The position numbers were made by a program, and so were the translations under genes. A model generated the notes under the pieces. The model was not told the origin of the DNA. It made no database searches and was given only the letters and a program-made list of their open reading frames with translations. A stretch of DNA of 41,958 bases from Phycisphaerae bacterium (lineage in GTDB: Bacteria; Planctomycetota; Phycisphaerae; Sedimentisphaerales; Anaerobacaceae): positions 1-41,958 of the forward strand of contig JAUXAL010000031.1 in NCBI GenBank assembly GCA_030619925.1, in the 5' to 3' direction. Numbering within the stretch: the stretch's first letter is position 1; each line of letters starts with the position of its first letter. Below, piece by piece: positions 25,798-32,464 of this stretch.

Positions 25798-26448
25798 ATG
25801 AACTGGTTTTATTTATTTTTAATAGGTTATGCTCTTTACAAAACATTCTGGGAAAATGCGAAAGAACCAAATAATTACACAACTCCCCTGGATAGTTCGA
25901 GAAAAGCAATTACCTATACTCCTTCGGACAAGACATTAGAATATCAGAGATTTGCTCAAGAAGACAAACAAAAAGTTGAGTTGGAAGCAAAGCGGAGGGA
26001 AGAAGAGTTGGAGCGACTAAGACGAGAAGCGAAGACTTTATCTGGATTAAAGCGGATAAAACCTGAAAACTTCGAATTTGTCGTAGGCTCTTTGTTTTTA
26101 GTTCGTGGTTACAAAGTCTTTATAACTCCCCGATCTGGTGATCGAGGTATAGATCTAGTCGCCACAAAACAAAACAAGAAAACTGCATTTCAGTGCAAGA
26201 GGTATAATAAGAAGAATATTATTCCAGAGCGGATGGTGCGGGAGTTTTATGGTTCATTTGTTGACGAGTTTGATGAGGGGATTTTTATTACAAGTTCAGC
26301 CTTTACCTCTGCTGCCCAAAACTGGGCTGAGCGACGTAAAAGGTTAAGATTAATCAACGGGGAAGAACTTGCCAATTTGATGATTATGCACAATCCAAGA
26401 ATAATTCGCAATTTTGAAAATTGGCAAGGAAAAAATACGAATTGTTAA
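25798..26448 (+). CDS. Membrane-anchored Mrr-type restriction endonuclease
   Basis: A 216-residue protein: one N-terminal membrane helix (residues 3-17, N-W-F-Y-L-F-L-I-G-Y-A), a charged coiled coil (48-82), then an Mrr_cat domain of the PD-(D/E)xK superfamily (88-195). Asp119 in G-D-R-G-I-D-L and Q132-C-K134 are the catalytic D...QxK set, and E-G-I-F-I-T-S-S-A-F-T-S-A-A is the following conserved strand-helix. GAGGGA precedes the ATG. Mrr enzymes cut foreign or modified DNA; the membrane anchor suggests cleavage at entry or membrane-linked signalling. It is likely co-transcribed with the HEPN gene. Confidence 0.88.
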   Translation: MNWFYLFLIGYALYKTFWENAKEPNNYTTPLDSSRKAITYTPSDKTLEYQRFAQEDKQKVELEAKRREEELERLRREAKTLSGLKRIKPENFEFVVGSLFLVRGYKVFITPRSGDRGIDLVATKQNKKTAFQCKRYNKKNIIPERMVREFYGSFVDEFDEGIFITSSAFTSAAQNWAERRKRLRLINGEELANLMIMHNPRIIRNFENWQGKNTNC

Positions 26449-26579
26449 GTTGGAGGCCAAAGACCGATATGGGATTTTTCCTTTAGTGGGGATTGCGGGT
26501 TTGGGGAAGTGGATACTTGGCTCAGTTTGAATTGAAGTATAGAGTAGGGTAAGAAAGTGAAGAAACCTGTAGCAGCCTG

Positions 26580-27458
26580 CTAGTGCCATTTCCAACCTCT
26601 TTTTTCATCGCCTATTTCTAAATACTCATCATCGTCTTCAGTATCAATGGTTTCGTTTGTGAATAGGACCGTTAGTGTTTTTCCATAATGTCCAAGACCA
26701 ACGACATCCTCTTTCATCTCGATTTGTGAACAATCTTCGAACCAATAATCAAGACGTGTCCAAGCTTCAATATACTTAGCAGATAGGACATTATTTTGGT
26801 CACGATTAAAGGAAGCTGTGGCAGTATTCGGAGGAAGCAAAGAATCCTTTCGTGGCCATCGGAGGCCTTTAACAGAAGCTAATGCGCTAGACATAAAACA
26901 CCAATTGATTCTGTTAGAGTTGCTCATAATGACGGCTACTGGATCTTCGGCGAACTGAGCAAAACGGATGGCAGTGGCTGTTATAGATGTTTTGCATTTA
27001 GAAGCAAGGGATGTTATAGCCGGAAAGCCTACTCCTGATTCTCTTAAAGCGGCTAAAAAAAAGTCTTGAGGCATTAATAGCTCCTTGGCAAAATAGTCCG
27101 CTTGTTTTTCATAAAATTCGTCTGAGATAAAACCACTTCTTGATTCGTGAATCCCATCACGACCCTGAAACAAGTATTCGGGGTGCTCAGGCAAAAAATA
27201 ATGACCTAGCTCATGTGCGATAGTAAAGCGAATAAATCCCTCATTCTTTATATGTGTTGCATATTGAATACCAAAAACATTGCCTACTTTAATAAAGAAA
27301 CCTGAAACCCCCGGCCTGTCTGAATCCTTTGGTTCTACTATGATGCCACGTTCTCTTGCAATTCTGAAGGGGCAGATAGGTAGGCTCGTTATATTGAGCC
27401 TTTCTATAACTGATTTAGCTTCGTTTTCTGCTTCTTGTATTTCCAGCTTATGTTTCAT
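26580..27458 (-). CDS. ImmA/IrrE-family metallopeptidase
   Basis: A 292-residue zinc protease. H-E-L-G-H at 82-86 is the catalytic site, and E-K-Q-A-D-Y-F-A-K-E-L-L-M-P gives the third ligand region. The family cleaves a partner XRE repressor to release a regulon (ImmA/ImmR of ICEBs1, IrrE/DdrO in Deinococcus). Its start overlaps the stop of the XRE gene by four bases, the usual pairing. The C-terminal 120 residues (after about 170) have a family-unlike Trp/Asp-rich section, perhaps a sensor. It is convergent with the Mrr gene. Confidence 0.9.
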   Translation of the reverse strand: MKHKLEIQEAENEAKSVIERLNITSLPICPFRIARERGIIVEPKDSDRPGVSGFFIKVGNVFGIQYATHIKNEGFIRFTIAHELGHYFLPEHPEYLFQGRDGIHESRSGFISDEFYEKQADYFAKELLMPQDFFLAALRESGVGFPAITSLASKCKTSITATAIRFAQFAEDPVAVIMSNSNRINWCFMSSALASVKGLRWPRKDSLLPPNTATASFNRDQNNVLSAKYIEAWTRLDYWFEDCSQIEMKEDVVGLGHYGKTLTVLFTNETIDTEDDDEYLEIGDEKRGWKWH

Positions 27459-27793
27459 GATTTGTCTTCTTTTTTATTCTTATCTGCAAGCATCTTGGCC
27501 ATTTTGGTCAAGGTATCCTTGTCGCTCTCAGTCATCTGTTTGAAATCACGAAATAGCTGTTGTGAAACAAGATTTAGATTCTTTGGTTCCTCAGCTCGTC
27601 CCAATAAGTAATCGACGGTTACTTCAAGTGCATCTGCAAGCCGCTTCAAGTTGTCAAATGATGGGGATCTACGATCATTCTCAAAATGGGATATTGCAGA
27701 AGGTTGAAGATCAGTTTTTTTGGCAAGGTCAGTCTGGCTAAGTCCTTTTAGTGTACGGGCTGCTCGAAGCCTTTCTGAAAATATTTTTGACAT
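27455..27793 (-). CDS. XRE-family helix-turn-helix repressor
   Basis: A 112-residue regulator with an HTH_3 domain at residues 7-62 (L-R-A-A-R-T-L-K-G-L-S-Q-T-D-L-A, recognition helix Q-P-S-A-I-S-H-F-E-N) followed by an acidic helical tail that could be the ImmA cleavage region. GAGGAG precedes the ATG. The overlapping ImmA gene and the divergent promoter region with palindromic sites (27879-27896) suggest it represses itself and the divergent gene at 28198. Confidence 0.93.
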   Translation of the reverse strand: MSKIFSERLRAARTLKGLSQTDLAKKTDLQPSAISHFENDRRSPSFDNLKRLADALEVTVDYLLGRAEEPKNLNLVSQQLFRDFKQMTESDKDTLTKMAKMLADKNKKEDKS

Positions 27794-27878
27794 TTTACTT
27801 GACTCCTCTAATGATTTATTGTATATTTCCTTGTGTTATGATGAAAAAGGCCTTTTTTTTTAAGGTTACTATATACAA

Positions 27879-27896
27879 CATGTAATATTATACATG
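27879..27896. promoter_or_regulatory. XRE operator candidate
   Basis: CATGTAATATTATACATG is a near-perfect palindrome in the divergent region between the XRE gene and the gene at 28198. A direct repeat ACATG(A/G)CGATTG starts within its right arm (27892-27903) and recurs near 28000-28010, on either side of the consensus promoter. Confidence 0.5.
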
Positions 27897-27955
27897 ACGA
27901 TTGTGGCTTATTCAAGTGTTTTTTTGGGAAAAATGGATATTTTTAAATTTTACGC

Positions 27956-27984
27956 TTGACACTTATGACGTAATAGTATATAAT
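27956..27984 (+). promoter_or_regulatory. Perfect consensus sigma-70 promoter
   Basis: TTGACA (27956-27961), exactly 17 bases, then TATAAT (27979-27984). Both hexamers are perfect. It points rightward to the gene at 28198 with a leader of about 200 bases. Such a strong promoter next to an XRE gene implies it is normally repressed. Confidence 0.8.
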
Positions 27985-28197
27985 AAGTATACAATAAGAC
28001 ATGGCGATTGAGACGTTTTTTATTTGTCGCTGCTATATACAGTGAGTCATAGGAGATATGACGAACATGGCTTGTGCCATGAAACTTTATAGAGAAACCA
28101 ATATGTTGAGTCCTTGCTGGATTCGTGAACAACCTGCCGGTTGCGGCGCAAGCAGGTTGCGAAAAATTGTAATCGTCGTAAAGAAAGGTTTAATACC

Positions 28198-28506
28198 ATG
28201 AGTATTAAAATTGGTAAGTATAATTTTGAAGGGCCATATGCATCAACAGATAGACTTCAGAATAAGTCAGGTGTATATGTGATATTGTGTGACAAAACAT
28301 CTGGTTACTGGCCTGTTGATTGTGGCGAATCAGCTACCGTAAAGAACAGAGTTGAAGGTCACGAACGTAAGAACTGTTGGAATCGAAATTGCTCGTCGAG
28401 TTTAACGGTTGCCGTCCTTTATACTCCACGTTTGCAGTCCTCAGGACGTGTTGCCGTAGAGCGGGAACTCCGAGGAATGTACAATTTCCCCTGCGGGAAA
28501 CGCTAA
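28198..28506 (+). CDS. Small GIY-YIG-like protein
   Basis: A 102-residue protein. S-G-V-Y-V-I at 24-29 stands for GIY, V-D-C-G-E-S at 40-45 for YIG, Arg51 follows in T-V-K-N-R-V, Glu89 lies in V-E-R-E-L and Asn96 in Y-N-F-P-C-G-K. That is the order of the five GIY-YIG nuclease motifs, so I infer a compact nuclease; homologues are usually called hypothetical. ATG at 28198 is chosen over the upstream in-frame TTG at 28141 because GAAAGG lies at the right distance. It is driven by a perfect sigma-70 promoter and divergent from XRE-ImmA, so it may be the regulated effector of that switch. A perfect 14-bp hairpin lies 48 bases after the stop. Confidence 0.7.
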   Translation: MSIKIGKYNFEGPYASTDRLQNKSGVYVILCDKTSGYWPVDCGESATVKNRVEGHERKNCWNRNCSSSLTVAVLYTPRLQSSGRVAVERELRGMYNFPCGKR

Positions 28507-28554
28507 CTGAAAGGGAACGTATACAAGGTAATTTGTAGAGCAATGTTAATGTGG

Positions 28555-28586
28555 GCATAGGGGTGGTTGGAAAACCACCCCTATGC
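28555..28586. repeat. Perfect 14-bp hairpin
   Basis: GCATAGGGGTGGTT (28555-28568) and AACCACCCCTATGC (28573-28586) pair without a mismatch around a GGAA loop. It has no T-run on the plus strand, so a simple terminator is doubtful. It could stabilise the 3' end of the upstream message. Confidence 0.75.
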
Positions 28587-28913
28587 AAATTCTCCGTGAT
28601 ATTTTTTGGCTGCCTTGTTCCGCTCCGCCTGCGGCGGACTTTCAGCACGGCGGATAAATCCGCCAGAACAAAGGCGGATAAATATGACAGACGTACCCGC
28701 CAAACAAAAGGCGGGCAAGCGGCGGACAAGCTCCGGCCTTTGCGGCTCTTCGGGCGTAGATGTGTAGATGAGAGGATGAGTCAAAGATTCAGCGGCAAAT
28801 CTTTTTTTCGTGCCTTTTGTGCCTTTTCGTGGCCAAAAAAGGAGCTTTTATGTTGACTATTGTTCGAAAATATGTTAAAATACCTACATGTTTGTCAGCA
28901 GGTAAACGTAACC
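28587..28913. repeat. GC-palindromic filler DNA
   Basis: No gene is seen. The stretch has overlapping inverted repeats (GGCGGATAAATCCGCC at 28650-28665; CCCGCC/GGCGGG near 28699-28716) and GCGGCGGACAAGC-type repeats. The short ORFs across it have no ribosome-binding sites. Confidence 0.5.
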
Positions 28914-29035
28914 AGACTTCAGACTACAGACATTAGACAACAGACAACAGATAACAGATAACAGATAACAGATAACAGACATTAGACAACAGACATTAGA
29001 CGACAGACTTCTGACATCAGATAACGGACAACAGG
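28914..29035. repeat. AGATAACAGAT/AGACATTAGAC tandem low-complexity repeat
   Basis: About a dozen units of nine to eleven bases, of types ACAGATA, ACAGACA and ATTAGAC, run for 120 bases. Units vary in order. There is no conserved repeat-spacer spacing as in CRISPR. Confidence 0.85.
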
Positions 29036-29046
29036 AGGTTACCCAA

Positions 29047-29127
29047 ATGGCCATCGTTTTACAAAACGCCGGAAAACAGGGGTTTTTTGTCATATCAGGC
29101 CGAAATAGCAGAGAAATGGAGAAATAG
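29047..29127 (+). CDS. Possible 26-residue small protein
   Basis: ATG at 29047 is preceded by a perfect AGGAGG with eight-base spacing, and the frame runs 26 codons (M-A-I-V-L-Q-N-A-G-K-Q-G-F-F-V-I-S-G-R-N...) to TAG. No family is recognised. It begins just after the tandem repeat. It may be chance, but the translation signal is better than that of several real genes here. Confidence 0.3.
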   Translation: MAIVLQNAGKQGFFVISGRNSREMEK

Positions 29128-29130
29128 AGA

Positions 29131-29445
29131 GTGTGTTTTACTATAGATTATGCAAAACAAAGCCAATTATTAAAAAGTCAAATGAATGTAAATCCATATA
29201 ATACAACGGATTATGAAAATAAATCCAATTGGACACTTGGTGAAAACAAACCCAATTCAAACCCAATCAAAGCCAATTTCCGTAAAGCCCAAATGAATGT
29301 AAACTCACTTATAACAAAGGATTACAGAAAAAACGACGCTTTCGCAGTCCAAAAAAACAAACCCAATTCAAACCCAATTCAAAGCCAATCAAAGCCAATT
29401 TTAGAAAGAATGAATGTAAACTTTTATTGTAGTTCAGCGTATTAA
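29131..29445 (+). repeat. Planctomycete-type spacer repeat with open frame
   Basis: Three imperfect copies of a block contain AAACCCAATTCAAACCCAAT or related text, AAAGCCAATT and AAATGAATGTAAA (ends near 29192, 29304 and 29421). The frame is open and translates to N-K-P-N-S-N-P-I and M-N-V-N-S-L-I-T-K repeats, which I recall as abundant hypothetical proteins in Phycisphaerae genomes. No ribosome-binding site is seen; probably a non-coding repeat. Confidence 0.6.
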
Positions 29446-29517
29446 ACGATATAATATAGTGCGTGGCTGCGAGTGGTTTACAGGGTTTCGGAAGTGCGAT
29501 TTTTGAAAAGTGAATAT

Positions 29518-29869
29518 GGGGGCGAACGGCTTCGACCGGATGGCGGAGAGCCAAGTTGCATGTCCAGGACGCCGGTTGGCCTGGTTAATCATCCGGCAAC
29601 AAATTTTAAGCGACAACTACCAGTTGCGCATGGCTGCTTAATTCAGCAGCCCGTCCTGCCTGACTTTGTCTGTGGGTCTGGCAAGGGCGTCAAATAGCAG
29701 GCTGGCCTTGTCGGTTGTTCGGGCCGACAGGGTGAGAGCCCTCCGAAATAGCCGAGTTAAGAGCCTGTCGTTTGGCGATTAATGAGGCGAAAAAACAATA
29801 AAGCGACTAAGCATGTAGACGCTTGTCTTGAAACATCTCGGGACGGGGGTTCGAATCCCCCCGCCTCCA
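29518..29869 (+). ncRNA. ssrA: tmRNA
   Basis: The 5' end GGGGGCGAACGGCTTCGACCGG pairs with the 3' end CGCCTCCA (acceptor stem 29518-29524 with 29862-29868) as in all one-piece tmRNAs. The T arm is GGGGGTTCGAATCCCCC. The terminal CCA is not encoded. The tag frame ends at TAA (29639-29641) and reads D-N-Y-Q-L-R-M-A-A, perhaps with a preceding Ser. The stop sits in the loop of a GGCTGC/GCAGCC hairpin (29632-29650), matching helix 5. It rescues stalled ribosomes with SmpB (not in this window). Boundaries are secure to a base or two. Confidence 0.95.
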
Positions 29870-29906
29870 TTCTGCGTCGCTCGCTCGTTGGCGAGCTATG
29901 CAGAAT

Positions 29907-29938
29907 GCCCTCCGTAGCCTTGGCGAAGGAGGGCTTTT
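29907..29938 (+). terminator. Terminator after tmRNA
   Basis: GCCCTCC (29907-29913) pairs with GGAGGGC (29928-29934), followed by TTTT. It is 38 bases after the mature tmRNA end and before the GIY-YIG gene. Confidence 0.75.
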
Positions 29939-29976
29939 CCTTTACCCGCAAACCTTAAAAGGAGATTGTATCATCG

Positions 29977-30219
29977 ATGAAATACGTTTATCTTCTCGAA
30001 AGCATCTCACATCCGCGAAAACGATATACTAGCATCACAACAGATTTGCAGAAACGTCTGAGCTATCACAATTCTGGTAAGTCACCCCATACGATGGCCT
30101 TCAAGCCTTGGCGAATTGTCGTCGCTATACGGTTTGCCGACGATCAAAAGGCCGATGCCTTCGAAAAATATCTGAAATCCGGCTCCGGTCATGCATTTGC
30201 TAAACGGCATTTCTGGTAG
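29977..30219 (+). CDS. Small GIY-YIG domain protein
   Basis: An 80-residue UvrC-like nuclease domain. Y-V-Y-L-L-E-S stands for GIY, R-Y-T-S-I-T for YIG, K-R-L-S-Y-H-N-S-G-K-S-P-H-T is the Arg/His region, and A-F-E-K-Y-L-K-S-G-S-G-H-A-F supplies the catalytic Glu and the typical C-terminal motif. In most relatives the second motif is Y-T-G or Y-V-G; here Gly is replaced by Ser, which may reduce activity. AAAAGGAG lies 11 bases before ATG. Role unknown; these single-domain proteins are common and uncharacterised. Confidence 0.85.
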   Translation: MKYVYLLESISHPRKRYTSITTDLQKRLSYHNSGKSPHTMAFKPWRIVVAIRFADDQKADAFEKYLKSGSGHAFAKRHFW

Positions 30220-30370
30220 GAATAATGACTCGCTACTCTCGCACTCGGTAGGCCATTTGGTGGCAGCAAGGCATTCTGTCCTTATTTACTCGATAAACTT
30301 TGGATGAAGAGTCGAATGCCTTGAGCTTGTCGAAGTGCTCGCCGCCGCCGAGGTTATTGACGTGTTGCTG

Positions 30371-31537
30371 TTAAAGCACACAATTACAGCAGCCCTCGGC
30401 CGTTTCTATGTTTAGGGCTTCGAAGGTTCGGGGTTCCTCCATACATAAGCCGATAGGTAGCTGGGGTTGCAATTCCTTGATTACATCAATCAGATACCGA
30501 TAGACTTTTATTCTTAGTTTTAATGGAAATCGTACGCGGCCATCGTTACATTTTGTTTTTTCGAGTTGGTTTGAGATCGGGTTTTTCCTGCCCAATTTTC
30601 GTTCGGTAAGTTTCAGTGCACCTGAATAGCTGCAAATCTGGCCGAGCGTGATGCGGTTGAGTAGTGTTGATTCCAAAAGATTCTCTAAAAATTTAGAATA
30701 TATATTTTGCCAGCCTTCGACAGGAATAATAGGCATTATAACCGCGCGTATAGAGTAACCTGCCTCTGCGCATTTTCTCATGGCTGCGATCCTTTCACCT
30801 GGCGAAGGTAGGTTTTTTTCAAAAGCGCTAAAAATTTCAGGAGGGTTCAAACTCCAGGAGAGAATCGTATGTTGTTTGTGGTCGAGATCCAGCAGATTCT
30901 CAACATTAACACTTTTAGTTAATAAAATTAATCTGGCGTATCTTTGTCTGGCGAAAAAGGGGATTATTATGCGGGAATAACCGGTAAGCGGGTCAAGGGC
31001 TAAGCCGTCCTGGAGCTTGCCTAAATAAAAAGATGTGGGTTTGTCTAACTTCGATGCAACACTACCAATCCGATCCAGGATTTCCGGTAGATTCAAAAAG
31101 ATTTTTACTGTCGGTGAGTATTTTACACCGGGTGTGCCGGCCAGATAGCAGTATTGGCAATCGTACGGACAGAAACCATAAGGCGAAAAATGCCAATAGT
31201 GCGGACAGCTGTTGTCATCTTCATCGCTGCAGCGCAGAGCACTTTTGTGTATCCCAAAAACCAATGTCTTTTTGCCTTGATAATGTAGTGCCAGGGCCTC
31301 TGAACTGCCAAGCTCAACGCGATTATGCGGCAGGTCTAATTTTTCAATGATCCGGGCCTTTGGATATACACCGCAGATTGCTTCGGCCAGATTACGCTGT
31401 TGTGTGGTTTGAAAACTGCCTTTGGTTATTATAATTATTTCGGGACTGAAATACGGGGCTGGTTTTGGTTCGTAATCCGGGGATAAGCTCTCTAACAGAG
31501 GTAAATTAGTCATAATTGGATTTCGCATCTTATTCAT
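30371..31537 (-). CDS. Spore photoproduct lyase-family radical SAM protein
   Basis: A 388-residue member of the SplB group. The iron-sulfur motif is C-P-Y-D-C-Q-Y-C (Cys123, 127, 130; C-x3-C-x2-C), preceded by H-F-S-P-Y-G-F and followed by Y-L-A-G-T-P. S-W-S-L-N-P-P-E-I and A-G-Y-S-I-R-A-V-I-M-P-I-I-P are the later barrel strands seen in Spl. The protein ends C-C-N-C-V-L, an added cysteine cluster. True spore photoproduct lyases repair UV lesions in endospores; this lineage is not expected to sporulate, so another DNA-repair or modification role is likely. An alternative start is Met4. Confidence 0.85.
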   Translation of the reverse strand: MNKMRNPIMTNLPLLESLSPDYEPKPAPYFSPEIIIITKGSFQTTQQRNLAEAICGVYPKARIIEKLDLPHNRVELGSSEALALHYQGKKTLVFGIHKSALRCSDEDDNSCPHYWHFSPYGFCPYDCQYCYLAGTPGVKYSPTVKIFLNLPEILDRIGSVASKLDKPTSFYLGKLQDGLALDPLTGYSRIIIPFFARQRYARLILLTKSVNVENLLDLDHKQHTILSWSLNPPEIFSAFEKNLPSPGERIAAMRKCAEAGYSIRAVIMPIIPVEGWQNIYSKFLENLLESTLLNRITLGQICSYSGALKLTERKLGRKNPISNQLEKTKCNDGRVRFPLKLRIKVYRYLIDVIKELQPQLPIGLCMEEPRTFEALNIETAEGCCNCVL

Positions 31538-31859
31538 ACGGGCAGGATAAAAATGCTGTTTTAGTCGTTACCATCGTTATGCTCTATTAGCTAAATACCC
31601 CCAATTTGGGAGGATATTATGCTCTATTAGGCCGTAAATGTCAAGCACAAACGGCCGGAATTCGGGGTGTCCAGGGGGGTAATTCGGGTTCAAAGGAGCA
31701 TTTTACGGTAGCTGTTTTGCGCCGGGCAACAACAAACGCGGGAAAGCCTGTTTTTCGCTGCCAAAGCGAAAAATGTTTGATTGTTACCGCCTTACCTATT
31801 ACAATGGCGTAAAGCGAGTTACAAACCATAAGTCCGGCTGAAACGAAAGGAGTCATGCG
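31538..31859. promoter_or_regulatory. Divergent regulatory region with 14-bp direct repeat
   Basis: This spacer separates two divergent genes. TTATGCTCTATTAG occurs twice, 40 bases apart (31577-31590 and 31617-31630), a helical-phase spacing that could be paired regulator sites. CCCCCAATTTGGG lies between. A GAAAGGAG at 31845-31852 serves the gene at 31860. Confidence 0.45.
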
Positions 31860-32072
31860 ATGGCAAAAAAGAAGAAGAAAAAGAGAAAGAAACTCGTCAA
31901 GGGTTTATGGTCGAAGAGTGACGTCAAGCTGCTCAAAAAACTTTTCCCGAGTAACCCTACTGCCGAGATAGCTGCTGAGCTGGGACGGTCAACCGACGTG
32001 GTAAAAAAGAAGGCATCCAGAATGGGACTTCGCAAGTCAAAGAGATACCTCAAGTCCCTCGGCAGGGCATAA
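31860..32072 (+). CDS. Small basic SANT/Myb-like protein
   Basis: A 70-residue protein with an extreme Lys tail (M-A-K-K-K-K-K-K-R-K-K) followed by W-S-K-S-D-V-K-L-L-K-K-L-F-P-S-N-P-T and L-G-R-S-T-D-V-V-K-K-K-A-S-R-M-G-L. This is the W-spaced three-helix pattern of Myb/SANT or Trp-repressor-like DNA-binding domains used in small planctomycete proteins. AAAGGAG lies seven bases before ATG. It likely binds nucleic acid, perhaps nucleoid-associated; no target known. Confidence 0.8.
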   Translation: MAKKKKKKRKKLVKGLWSKSDVKLLKKLFPSNPTAEIAAELGRSTDVVKKKASRMGLRKSKRYLKSLGRA

Positions 32073-32464
32073 GTTATTATGAGACTGCTTCTGCAGAAAT
32101 AACGATGATGTAGTACTTCATCTTTGGGGCGGCTGTTTCACTCAATTTTTAGCAGGGCTTAATGCCCTCAGGCTCAAAGTGCATAAACCCTAAGCACTTT
32201 TATGCGCTTGTTCCTTTTTTGAACTTTGTGTTACTAAAGCAACACCGGGTGTTGAAAATTGCTTCAAAGCTACGGCTGCGAAGCACGAGTCTCGTTCTCA
32301 CAACTCGTCGTGGCGAAGCTCGCCGTAGCCAGATAGTCTCATTTATTTTGTAAACATCAATAAGTCTAAATCCTTGACATTTGCTGCGAACACCACTATT
32401 TTTAGCGAAATAGTCTTACGTTTTTTGTTTTAAGTTTTTCGATTTTTGGTATCGGGAGCTTAAT
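32073..32464. repeat. Spacer with diverged MITE-like palindrome
   Basis: No gene is seen. The palindrome 32269-32329 has GCTACGGC/GCCGTAGC ends and contains GCGAAGCACGAGTCTCG, which matches the inverse of the 57-bp repeats at 18251 and 19448 in part. An AAGTGCATAAACCCTAAGCACTTTTATGCGCTT segment (32178-32211) carries a second imperfect inverted repeat. Confidence 0.5.

Noticed and set aside
28914-29035. Possible CRISPR array
   Set aside because: Units are short (about 10 bases), contiguous and variable; there are no regular spacers and no cas genes.
29473-29697. 74-codon open frame
   Set aside because: It lies mostly inside tmRNA, whose acceptor, T-arm and tag features are clear.
29518-29869. 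Integration of the accessory block at the tmRNA 3' end
   Set aside because: The accessory genes lie 5' of ssrA, there is no integrase in view and no duplicate of the tmRNA 3' end was found.
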